Below, piece by piece: positions 47,649-58,059 of a stretch of 64,000 bases of DNA. Where the stretch lies: the NCBI GenBank assembly GCA_019454045.1, contig SKCR01006528.1, positions 310,001 through 374,000 on the forward strand. The letters run 5' to 3'. Origin of the DNA: Zanthoxylum bungeanum (Eukaryota > Streptophyta > Magnoliopsida > Sapindales > Rutaceae). Every line of letters begins with the position of its first letter. The first letter of the stretch is position 1. The notes beneath the pieces are model-generated. The model was not told where the DNA came from, made no database searches, and was given only the letters and a program-made list of their open reading frames with translations. A program made the position numbers and the translations under genes.

Positions 47649-49743
47649 TGACCAGCGTAAACACACGCGTATAACGCAAGCTCACGTATCGTTCAAGTAG
47701 TATAAAAATATTGATCCCACGAGGACTAAATTCCTACTATTGTTATTAATTATTGAATCTATTTATTTACAGATATCTAATTGAGAGAGAAAAGAATGAT
47801 TACTTGATTGATTTGATTGATTGTAGAATTGCTAAATAAATAAATAAATGAAAAGACAAAAGAAAATACTAAAGAAAATAACAAAAGACACAAAGATCTA
47901 GGGTTGTGAATCATTCTAATATCATATAAAAGATGAAGTGGTTATTTCATGTTTGTGTAATAAATCAGTTTACTAACATGGAACACTAAATTATACAAAA
48001 GCCTCTGTCACGCAAATACCCAGTTTAACCGAATTGAACCATATGTCTATGTCAACCAAATTATCTGGATTCATTAAGTTTAAGTTCCAATTATGGCTAC
48101 CCCCGCCCCACAGGTATATGTCTATCCTGTAAGGAAATCTATTAAAGGGTTATCTATCCACAAGGAAGATCGTGGGCTATTAAGTCTAAGGCTGAAACCT
48201 AAAATCCATATGTCTAGTTCATTTTAGATTTACCACATCAATCTTATTGGTGATCAGACAACAAGAAGCATTAAGCTTAAGACTTAATAAGTAAACCTTT
48301 AAATTACCCAAACTATAAAATAACCCCTTATAAACCGGTGATATTAGAATTCATCACAACCCTAGATAACTAACACATAACTAGGGCTAGTAAAAACTTA
48401 AAAGTAAAAGACATAAAGTAAAAATGCTGAAAAGTAAAATAAAATAAAATGCTAAGGTAAAAGGAATTACTTTTACTATTTAATATTTTAGATATCTCCC
48501 ATAAAATAATATATAAACTTGTGATAATATTACCAACCGACCAATCTGGCGGTATCCTTTATTAGTCAGGTTTAAACCAGATTAAAATGAATTACCAACC
48601 GACCAATCTGGTGGTATCCTTTTGAAGTCAATATTTTAAATAGTGAATATATTATTTTTAAGGGAGATAAATCTAAATAGTAACAGTAAAAGAATTACCT
48701 TTCACCATAGCTGGGGAAGTTACTTCCTCATGGTGAATCGTAAAAACTGTAAAAAGTAAAAAAAAAGTAAATTACTATATTAACAAAACGTAATTAAAAT
48801 TTTTTACAAAACTAAAAACTAAAAAAACTAAAAAAAACAAAAAGAAACTAGAGAGAGAAACTCTCTCTTTATATAGAATAGAAGAGAGAGAGTGGTGCCA
48901 CTAAAACTGAAATTTGAAGCTCTATTTATAGGCCTCGTTAGGCTTCCAGAGTCGCGACGCTGAGCCCTTTGGCGTCGCTACGCCAGCTTCTGTCGAAGTG
49001 GCACGCTCTGGTTCGTCTGTTTGCAGATTCTGGATAAGCTGATAAGGTGACACGTGGCAGAGTGGTTGGGCTTCAATTATTGTGACATGTGGCAGCTTCT
49101 GATTGGTCGATGAGATTCTTATCCGCCACGTGTCAGATAAGGATTAGATACTCAATGATTGATGCTGACATGGCGGTGACATGGCGGTGACGTGGCGGTG
49201 ACATGGCGACACGTGGGAAAGAGACTTTCGGCACCGTAGGATTGCGACACGTGGCACTTCCTGATTCGCTGATGATGACGTGGCGATGAGGTGGCAGTTT
49301 GACTTGGTCAACCTGGTGATGTGGCTGATGGCGTGGCAATGGCGTGGAGTGACATGTTGCACACGTGGTGATGATGACTGTCAGCACCGTAGGATGCTGA
49401 CACGTGGCACGGTGCATTTTAGCAGATCGGTTGTGATGGTGACATATGGCACGACGCACGTTAGCAAAGTCAAACTTTTCTCAGATTCTGATTTGTGGAC
49501 CCGGCGCACGTTAGCACTGTTCGGCGCATGTTAGGCGTCGCGACGCGGAAGGTCTTGGCGTCGCGACGTGAGTAATTACCAAAATGCCTTTTTCGTCCAA
49601 TTTTCACTGTTTTGGCCCAAATCACCTCCAGAATGTCCTGAAACTTTATTTATCTACAAAATAACACAAAACACATCAAAATATTCATAATACTCAAGAA
49701 ACTATACAAAATATAAGGTTAAATGAGTGGGAAATAGTGATAG
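47649..49743 (-). mobile_element. LTR L4 (family L) in the Tat element 2 protease
   Basis: On the minus strand the 3' end is complete (...CGCTGGTCA at 47649). The 5' terminus (normally TGATGAGTGGTAAT...) lacks about 15 bp at 49743, so no target duplication can be read. It belongs to the G-box subfamily, with six CACGTG hexamers between about 49055 and 49405 and GCGTCGCGACGC palindromes near 49535 and 49560. No internal region is attached. Protease coding continues on both sides. Confidence 0.9.
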
Positions 49744-50982
49744 ATTTACACCAAGTTATTAAGTTCCCGCATTGAGAGGAAGTCGTCACCATGAGGGCTG
49801 AAATAGACAATGATGTTGTGGCTGCTTTAGACATACAATCTTTCACAAGGTTCCAAGTGACAGCAAACTTCAAAGAATGGGTGGACCCAAAGTGGCTAGA
49901 ATCATGGAAATAATGAAATATAAGCCGGGCATAGGTTTGAGTGCTAGAGGCCAGGGAGTAAGAGCACTGCCAGATTTCAAGGGACATACCACTAAGAGAG
50001 GATTGGGGTATGAATCCGATGGGAATGAGCCGAAGACCAAGAAAAAAATGATGAAGCTGATGGAATACTTTATGAAAGCCACAAGGTATCAATGAGAGCC
50101 TGAACCAATAGAAGTCAATCAATGAGATCATAGTACCAGGATTTGAAATCTTCAAGGATGTGATGGGCCAAAGAACCACAGGCAGAGGAAGTTGTAAAAG
50201 AGGAAGATAAAGGAAGAAGAACTACTGTAGTTGTTGGAGATCTGACACTCGAAGAAATCAAGGAGACAGAAGAAGACAAGACTGCAAATTACGAAGATGT
50301 TTATTTTCCTGACCATTTGATTGTAATCCTGTATTTATTAATAAAGACATTGATTTTGCTTACTTGTTCGAGTCCTTTCCTGTTAGTCTGCATCATAACA
50401 TGCATGACATGAGCATATTTGACATTGACTCAACAAAGACAAATGTATTTAATCTTGGTACATGTGAAAACCCCAAGGAAATTTCAATTGCAAGTTAGGT
50501 TACCTCTGTTGAGCGGAAAGAATTAGAGAGAATATTAATAAAATATGCAAAAGTATTCGCCTGGTTCTATGAAGACATGCCAGAAGTGGACAAGGGTATT
50601 GCACAGCACATGATACCAACTTATCCGAACATGAGACCAGTGAAATGAATGAAGCCGAAGAATGAGGCTAGAATGGGCCGCAAAGGTTAGGGAATAAGTC
50701 AAAAAGCAGATAGATGTGGGGTTCTTAGAGGTGGTGAAGTACCCCGAGTGTGGTTAGCCAACATTGTGCCAGTGCCGAAGAAGGATGGAATGTCAGAATG
50801 TGTGTGGATTATAGGGACCTCAACAAAGCTTGGCCAAAGGATGATTTTACCCTACCCCATATAGACGTTTTGGTTGATAGCACGGCTTTATCTGCTATGT
50901 ACTCATTCGCAGATGGATTCTCAGGATATAACCAGGTCCTCATGGCCGAAGAAGACAAGCATAAGACTGTCTTCATCACTAT
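49744..50982 (+). pseudogene. Tat element 2 protease end, G-patch-like segment and RT start
   Basis: The sequence reads HQVIKFP, then FKEWVDPKVARIMEIMKYKPG and GLGYESDGNEPKTK (the G-patch-like segment), a decayed linker, and from about 50750 the RT: NIVPVPKK, MCVDYRDLNKAWPKDDFTLP and MYSFADGFSGYNQVLMAEED, up to KTVFIT at 50980. There it breaks into the L5 LTR, before the YMDD box. It is the same family as 29600-30830. Confidence 0.88.
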
Positions 50983-51246
50983 TGGACCCGGCGCACGTTA
51001 GCTTGGACCTGGTGCATGTTAGGCGTCGCGACGCCAAAGGCTTGCGCGTCGCGACGCGCGAAATGACCAAAATGCCATTTTCGTCTGTTTTCACTGTTTT
51101 GGCCCCAAATCACCTCCAGAAAGTCCTGAAACTTTATTTATCTAGAAAATAACACAAAACACATCAAAATATTCACAAAACTCAAGACACTATACAAAAT
51201 ATTAGGTTAAATGAGTGGGAAATAGTGATATAATTACCACTCATCA
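50983..51246 (-). repeat. Truncated 3' LTR L5
   Basis: This starts (minus) TGATGAGTGGTAATTATATC at 51246 and matches L6 (57182 downward) through the GCGTCGCGACGC motifs. It breaks at about 50983 into Tat RT codons. Confidence 0.88.
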
Positions 51247-52574
51247 CACCTCCAAACCTAACATTTTTCTAGTCCTCGAGCAAAACACAGAGTAAAATAA
51301 AATAAACATCTTTAAAATAAAATTTATTTAAGCCACTTTCGTAGGGATCACGGTTGCATTTAGCGTATGCAACAAGCCTTTAAACCCCTAGGTGTCCCTA
51401 GTGGACGAGTTGTAGTCTCGTCAGGGTTTACAGCAATGATACCACAAACATTTTACAAAAGTAAAAAGGTAGTGAAACTAATGCATACAAAAACAAAAAG
51501 ACAAGCGAAAAGAGAATAAAGAAGTTAGTGACTAATCAGGTGAAACTTCTACTCCAAGTTACTAGTTGTTTTCTTTCTTTCTAAATTACTGAATAAGTAA
51601 ATTCTCCAATTATATTTATCATTCTCAATATACACAGCCAACAAAATATTAAACAACTCATTTTTGCCCACAACACTCATAAGTGCAGTTGATAAAAGAG
51701 TAATATTTTTGTCCTAAAGTTTTATCGGAGTTCAAATCTTTTTATAGCAATGGAATAATTTTTCTCATTTTTCTGATTTTTTCTTTGATTTTTGATTTTT
51801 TTTTATTTATATACAATATCTTCCATCTATGTAGCGAGTGTTGGGTCGGTGACTCCCAAACTAGTTGGCTTTAGGGCACAAGGTGTTAAGACACCCCTAC
51901 GGACTTAATTACTCAAACTTCAGATATATATATATTTTTTTGCAACATCCTTGATCCATCTAGCAAGCTTTGGGCCAGTGACTCCCAAACCAGTTGGTTT
52001 TAGGGCACTAGGTGTTAAATCAGCCTTACAGACTTAATAACTCAGATCTCAGACTTTTTTTTTTACTCCATTGCTTTTTGAGATGCTTCCTCCAATTAAA
52101 CTAGAGCACTGAATATTACAAACTTTTCAATTATAGCTCATGTCCGTATGTTCAATGCATGTTGATAATAACTGCCAACTGAGCATATGAAGATCCATTT
52201 TAGTTAGTATTATGGAGAATTCACAAATTAAATAATTCAAAATGAAATAAACAAAAATTAACTTGTTCCGAATTGAGATACGTCTCAGGAGTGGAAACTC
52301 CTTACACAGATATCTCTTACCAATTTCACCTTTTTAGTCAAAATAAAAACACAAAAACGCAAAATATTTTTGTAATTTTTGAAAAATTTTCAATTTTTTT
52401 TGTATTTTTCGAAAAATTTTGGACTAAAAATAAAAACAACACACAAACTAAAAATAAGGTATTGATCAACTAATTCCCTCCCTCAAACCTAAATGAGACA
52501 TTGTCCCCAATGTCTTAAACAGTAGAAGAAGAGTTTAGGAGATAATACCTGGTTAGCTGAAATTCTACAGGAAA
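51247..52574 (-). other. 3' internal region of the L element with two polypurine-like tracts
   Basis: On the minus strand, GGTTTGGAGGTG (51258-51247) is the terminal polypurine tract. An upstream AGGTTTGAGGGAGGGA follows GACAATGTCTCATTT near 52515-52480. A ~129-bp unit with GGGAGTCACTGGCCCAAAG-like sequence is present twice (around 51851 and 51980) and also in the sister element at 57340 and 57465. Poly-A/T runs lie at 51775-51810 and 52370-52410. Nothing is coding. The part 51247-52141 is the inverted partner of 57183-58059. Confidence 0.8.
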
Positions 52575-53227
52575 TTAAAGGTTAAGATCCAGATTAATCC
52601 GACGCCTCTTACCACAATCGTCCTCGGACCAATTTATCTTTGAAAGGATAGGGTCAACTTGTGGTTCATAGGCTAAGATTTGGTCAATTAGATCCGGAGC
52701 AGTTCTCGCAGTGAAGAGGAGTTCTTTTAAAGGTTTTGACACGAACCCATTTCTCCGGGCGTCATCAAGAAACACAAAAAGAAAATCATAAAATCCATCA
52801 ACGTTGTACAGTCCAAGCGGTTTCTGGTGTATGTTCAGGTTCGCAAAGATAGCACTATAAAAATTTCCTCCAATGTACCCAAGCCACCTGGCAAAGCAAT
52901 AAAAGCATCGGCACAGTTAATCATTTCTACCAATCGTTCAGACATACCTTGCACGATCTGTTCCTCTCCGTTTGATTATCCAATAAGATTTGCCTCTGCC
53001 AAGGGTTTTGGGATGATTCCCAAAACGTGACTGCCTCATTCATGTACGGCCTTTGAAACGATCCCCATTAGTCCAAGATTGCCTCCGCCATATACTAAGT
53101 GCATATTCCTTGCAGCTAAGACTCGACCCAATTCATGTGTTGCTTCTACATATTGTGGCTTAGTACCAACACTAGTTCTGCAAAACACACAGATGTTTTC
53201 AACTCGTCTTCTTGAAGTGGCTTCCAT
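52575..53227 (-). pseudogene. Captured LOG-type cytokinin riboside 5'-monophosphate phosphoribohydrolase, intronless
   Basis: Plant LOG enzymes release active cytokinin bases from nucleotide precursors in the cytosol. From ATG at 53227 the reading has the family's opening NICVFCRTSVGTKP (normally CGS rather than CRT), VYGGGNLGLMG at residues 45-55 and GSHVLGIIPKPLAEANLIG. Then come [11 protein letters not shown] and the nucleotide/substrate-site motif PGGLGTLEE (about 52865-52891). After a frameshift near 52858 follow NIHQKPLGLYNVDGFYD, ARRNGFVSKPL and a basic tail ending NLDLNL. The total length, about 217 codons, equals a normal LOG protein. TGA at 53036, TAA at 52976 and the frameshift disable it. 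Exons that plant LOG genes split by introns are contiguous here, indicating passage through RNA. It lies in sense inside an LTR element, between gag and polypurine tract. Any of several LOG paralogues could be the source. Confidence 0.9.
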
Positions 53228-53732
53228 GTTTTACTCTGGATGTCTTCAAAAGGGCAATGACAATTGAATTTATAGTACCTGAAAAAGGGTGAGTAATAAT
53301 AGCAGTAGTATCTTCCATAGGACGTTTTTTAGCTAAACAACAAAAGAAATCGTGAAAGGTCAAAAAGTCTGGATCCTATCTACGAAAATATAGATAATTA
53401 CAACAGAAAAGCAAATCAAAGCAATAATTAAGGCAACAGAATTGTGTACAAAATACGCCATTCGCTTAGTATAAATTCATTAGGATGCGTCTCAAGAATA
53501 CATTCCTTACTCAGCCATCGCTAATGAATTATCTTTTATCTTTGCCAAACACCATCTCTTCTGTCTTATGCTTTGGTTGAGCTTTTCCCTACAAAAATAA
53601 CACATAAAATTAAAAACTCTACAACATGTATACACAAAATATAAAAACAGAAATTACAACAAAGTGCATGGGTTGCCTCATTGCTAGCGCTAAATTTTTC
53701 GTCTTCAGCCAGACGTGACTGAAATTCATCTG
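53228..53732 (-). other. Spacer between gag-like ORF and LOG-like gene
   Basis: This is non-coding and AT-rich. On the minus strand a TTTTTCAGGTACTATAAATTC stretch (with a TATAAATT box near 53260) lies about 35-60 bp upstream of the LOG ATG. It could be host 5' UTR/promoter-proximal sequence taken along, or element sequence; I cannot tell. Toward 53690 the GCTAGCGCTAAA / GAGGCAACCCATG motif is one often seen near the end of gag-pol in Athila/Tat-like elements. Confidence 0.5.
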
Positions 53733-54971
53733 TCAAGGAGATTTCAGCGTGGTTTTGGATGTCCGATTAAAGACAATCCCATGAGCGTTGCTTTTGAAGG
53801 GTCTCTTCCAACAGTAAAGTGGCAAAAAGAATTTTGTCATATTTCGTGCTTGTGCCACCTTTTTAACCTTTATTGCTCCAGTGGTTCCTGAAAAGAAAGA
53901 AATAAAATCATGAGGTCTCGTATGGTGCTTGACCTTGAATGGAAGTTCCATTCTATCAAGCTTCCGTGTGATATCTCTAAATTGTACTCCCAAAACAGTG
54001 ATGTTTCTTCTGAATGCTCTGGATCTTTAATAAGTTCAGACATTTGCTCTTCCATTTGCTCTGCTTCTTGCTCCACCTTTTCTTCACATATGTATTTTAG
54101 GATTTCCTCATCCAGTTCTTCATCTGTCATTAGTGAAATGCATGCTCCATAAGTATCTGCCTGAGGATGTAAAGATGTTTCTGACATTAGGTCCTATGAT
54201 ACGACTGGAATGGATGGTTCAGGTAGATCTTCATCAAACATCATGGCAAAGCATGCTCCAAGATCTTCATTTTGAGGATACAGAATTCCATCCTCATTTG
54301 TTGGTGCAGTTGGTACAAATAGCTCAGCTTCTTCATCCTCGTCAGAGTCAGAATAAAAAAAATCAAACCGAGATTTTGTTGGTTCAAGCTCCTAAACTGA
54401 TACATCTGATTCTTGATACTGCTCAGCCTCATCCACTGTTATGATGTCATGATGAATCTCAGGATATTCGAAGGCTTCTTCAGTATTATTTGAATTTGCT
54501 CCGTGAGATATGTGATTCAGGTTGTCTGTTAATTGTCTAACTTGATCTGTCATCCTCTATATAGACGCCTCTTGACTCTGAATGTGTGCATCAAATTGAG
54601 CTTCCGTTCCTCGAACCAATCTTTGAGCATGTGAATCAACTGATCTTCCTCTGATGGTTCTGGTTCTTGATGAAGATCGTAGATGGATGGTGGATAAGAT
54701 GGAAAGTATGATGGTTCTTGTACCTTGAATGATTCCAATAATTCTGCCACTCTGAAAGGTATATACATTGATCGCTCGGGTGGTTACCATCACATATTAC
54801 ACATCTCCCCATTTCGTTCTGATGAGCAAATGTAGTATTGCTTGATTCTGACATCCAGTGATAGTTGTTGAGCTGGTCAACAGGCCTTAGAAAATCGGAC
54901 TGTTGTTCCCAGATTTGGGGTGTATCTTTTAGTAAAGCTCGTGATCTCTCAATCTCCCAATAATGTTCCAT
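53733..54971 (-). pseudogene. Gag-like acidic ORF of the L element
   Basis: From ATG at 54971 the reading MEHYWEIERSRALLKD is followed by a zinc-knuckle-like motif CVICDGNHPSDQC (C-X2-C-X3-H-X4-C), of the type found in Athila-like gags. After a frame change it continues AELLESFKVQEP and MLKDWFEERK, then MTDQVRQLTDNLNHI (short coiled coil). A long acidic stretch follows with a doubled motif, DLGACFAMMFDEDL and TYGACISLMTDEEL, and a Glu-rich run EEKVEQEAEQMEEQM. A basic tail, FRDITRKLDRMELPFKVK, sits in another frame. Several stops and shifts are present. No enzymatic domain is seen. It is probably an element structural protein; the acidic C-terminal half is unfamiliar. Confidence 0.6.
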
Positions 54972-55063
54972 TTTTCAATCACCTGCAAACAAAAGAAAAA
55001 AAAATTACAGATAAAAATAAAGAAAATTAGATACAAGTAAATTAATAACTCAAGAAAAATAAG

Positions 55064-55081
55064 TCCCCGGCAACGGTGCCA
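55064..55081 (-). other. Primer-binding site, tRNA-Asp type
   Basis: The minus strand reads TGGCACCGTTGCCGGGGA, complementary to the 3' end of plant tRNA-Asp with one mismatch (family form TGGCGCC...). It lies six bases inside the TGGTCA end of LTR L6. Such sites are usual in Athila-like Ty3/gypsy elements. Confidence 0.88.
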
Positions 55082-55087
55082 AAAACT

Positions 55088-57182
55088 TGACCAGCGTAAA
55101 CACACACGTATAACGCAAGCGCACGTATCGTTCAAGTAGTATAAAAATATCGATCCCACGAGGACTTATTTCCTACTGTTGTTATTAATTATTGATACTA
55201 TTTATTTAAAGGTATCTAATTTTAGGGAGAAGAGAATGATTGTTTGATTGGTTGGTTGAATGTGGTTTTCCTTAATTAAAATAAACAAAAGAAAATAATA
55301 AGGAAAATAACAAAAGACTCAAAGATCTAGGGTTGTGAATCTTTCTAATATCTTTTAAAAGAAGAAGTGATTATTTTATGTTTGTGTAATAAATCGGTTT
55401 ACTAACCTGGAATACGAAATTATGCGAAAGCCTTTGTCGATGGTCAGACGCAAATACCCAGTTTAACCCAATTGAACCATATGTCTATGTCAACCAAATT
55501 AAATGGATTCATTAAGTTTAAGTTTCAATTATGGCTACCCCCGCCCGACAGGTATATGTCTATCCTGTAAGGAAATCTATTAAAGGATTATATATCCTCA
55601 ATAAAGATCGTGGGCTATTAAGTCTAAGGCTGAAACCTAAAATTCCTTTGTCAAGTTTATTTTAGATTTACCACATCAATCTTATTGGTGATCAGACAAC
55701 AATAAGCATTAAGCTTAAGACTTAATAAGTAAACCTTTAAATTACCCAAACTATAAAATAACCCTTTATAAACCGGTGATATTAGAATTCATCACAACCC
55801 TAGATAACTAACACATAACTAGGGCTAGTAAAACTTAAAAGTGAAAGATATAAAGTAAAAATGCTGAAAAGTAATTGCGGTAAAGTAAAAGCTTAAAAGT
55901 AAATTACAATAAAATAAAATGCTAAGGTAAAAGGATCAACTTTTACTAATTACTATTTAGATATCTCCCTTAATATAATATATTAACTTGTGATTATTTT
56001 ACCAACCGTCCATATAGGCAGTAACCTGATTAAGTCAAATTAAGTCCAACCAGCCATAAAGGCGAACCAAAATAACCAGCCATAAAGGCGGAACCAAAAT
56101 AACCTGCCATATAGGCGGTAAGAAAATTTAATTACCAACCGACCAATCTGGCGGTATCCTTGATTAGTCAAGTTTAAACCAGATTAAAATGAATTACCAA
56201 CTGACCAATCTGGCGGTATCCATTTTAAGTCAAATTTTAAATAGTGAATATATTATATTTAAGGGAGATTAATCTAAATAGCAATAGTAAAAGAATTACC
56301 TTTCACCATAGCAGAGGGAAGTTACCTCCTCATGGTGAATAGTAAAAACTGTAAAAAGTAAAGAAAGTAAATTACTAATATTACAAAACGTAATTAAAAT
56401 TAATTACAAAGCTAAAAACTAAAAGAAAATAGATAGAAAACTCATTATTTACATCAGAGAAATTAGAGAGGAAGGTACATTTGAAACTGAAATCTCGAGC
56501 TCAATTTATAGACCCCGGTAGGCCTCCAGCGTCGCGACGCCATCACTTTTTGGCGTGGCATGCTGAGGTGATGACACGTGGCGATTCTGGATAAGGAGAT
56601 AAGGCGACACGTGGTGAGGCGGCTAACAACTCAATTATTATGCTGACATGGCGATGGCGACTGTCGGCACCATAGGATTGCGACACATGGCACTTCGTGA
56701 TTGGTTGATGATGACATGGCGATGAGATGGCACTTTGACTCGGTAAACTAGTGATGTGGATGATGATGTGGCAGTGATGTGGAATGACATGTGGCAATGC
56801 AATTTTTGGCACCATATGATGATGACACGTGGCACGTCGCACGTTAGCAGATCGGTTGTGATGGTGACACATGGCACGGCGCACGTTAGCAAAGTCAAAC
56901 TTCTCAGATTCTGATATATTGACCCAGCGCACGTTAGCATGGACCCGGTGCATGTTATGTGTCGCGACGCCAAAGGCTTGCGCGTCGCGACGTGCGAAAT
57001 GACCAAAATGCCATTTTCGTCCGTTTTCACTGTTTTGGCCCCAAATTACCTCCAGAAAGTCCTGAAACTTTATTTATCTACAAAATAACACAAAATACAT
57101 CAAAATATTCACAAAAATCAAGAAACTATACAAAATATTAGGTTAAATGAGTGGGAAATAGTGATATAATTACCACTCATCA
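55088..57182 (-). repeat. 5' LTR L6 of the LOG-carrying element
   Basis: 2095 bp from TGATGAGTGG (57182) to CGCTGGTCA (55088). It contains at least three CACGTG G-boxes (about 56575, 56609, 56826), GCGTCGCGACGC palindromes (56528, 56960-56990), the GGCGGT/AACCGACC repeats (55995-56225) and a CAATTTATAGACC box near 56503 as the TATA region. It is collinear with L3 and L4. Confidence 0.93.
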
Positions 57183-58059
57183 ATGAGCTATAATTGAAAA
57201 GTTTGTAATATTCAGTACTCTAGTTTACTTGGAGGAAGCATCTATGAAAAACATTGGAATAAAAAAAAACGTCAGAGATCTGAGTTATTAAGTCCGTATG
57301 GGTGTTTTAACACCTAGTGCCCTAAAACCAACTGGTTTGGGAGTCACTGGCCCAAAGCTCGCTACATGGATCAAAGATGTTGCAAAAATATATATATCTG
57401 AAGTCTGAGTAATTAAGTCCGTAGGGGTGCCTTAACACCTGGTGCTCTAAAGCCAACTGGTTTGGGAGCCACTGACCCAACACTCGCTACATAGATAGAA
57501 GAAATTGTATATAAAAAAAAATCAAAAAATCAAAGAAAAAAATCAGAAAATTTATTCCATTGCTGCAAAAAGGTGTGAATTCTGATAAAACTTTAGGACA
57601 AAAATATTACTCTCTTATCAACTGCACTTGTGACTGTTGTGGGCAAAAATGAGTTGATTAATATTTTTGTCAGCTGTGCATATGGAGAATGGTAAATATA
57701 ATCGGAGAATTTACTTATTCAGTAATTTAGAAAGAAAGAAAACAACTAGTAACTTGGAGTAGAAGTTTCACCTGATTAGTCACTAACTTCTTTATTCTCA
57801 TTTCTCTTGTCTTTTTGCTTTTGTGTGCATTAGTTTTATTATCTTTTTACTTTTATAAAACGTTTGTGGGTATCGTTGCTGTAAGCCCTCACGAGACTAT
57901 AATTCGTCCACTAGGGACACCTAGGGGTTTAAAGGCTTGTTGCATATGCTAAATGCAACCGTGATCCCTACGAAAGTGGCTTAGTTTACTTTTAATTGTT
58001 TCTTGTATTTTAATTTATTGTTTTGCTCGAGGACTAGCAAAATGTTAGGTTTGGGGGTG
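57183..58059 (+). other. 3' internal region of a second L element (opposite orientation)
   Basis: This is collinear with the reverse complement of 51247-52141, including the two ~129-bp units and the GCTCGAGGACTAGCAAAATG stretch before the polypurine tract TTTGGGGGTG at 58050-58059. It begins abruptly at ATGAGCTATAATTG, exactly where L6 ends; gag and the LOG region of this copy are absent. No ORF is conserved. Confidence 0.85.

Larger units (their letters stand above)
50983..57182 (-). mobile_element. Non-autonomous family-L retrotransposon carrying a LOG-derived gene
   Basis: Reading the minus strand: 5' LTR L6 (57182-55088), tRNA-Asp-type primer-binding site (55081-55064), gag-like ORF (54971-53733), a LOG-like gene (53227-52575), a second polypurine-like tract near 52490, a conserved 3' region (52141-51259), a terminal polypurine tract (51258-51247) and the start of the 3' LTR L5 (51246-50983). 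No protease, RT or integrase was found, so it depended on another element. The primer-binding site and LTR layout suggest an Athila/Tat-related Ty3/gypsy origin. The 3' LTR is cut off after ~264 bp by a junction with Tat element 2. The right flank starts ATGAG. Confidence 0.85.

Noticed and set aside
49694..50179. 161-codon minus-strand frame
   Set aside because: It is antisense to the Tat protease/G-patch-like segment, crosses the L4 boundary and is not open in element 1.
52575..53227. LOG-like sequence as a processed pseudogene inserted independently by a LINE
   Set aside because: No poly(A) tract or separate target duplication was seen around it, and it is in sense between gag-like ORF and polypurine tract. 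Capture by the LTR element is the simpler reading, though not proven.
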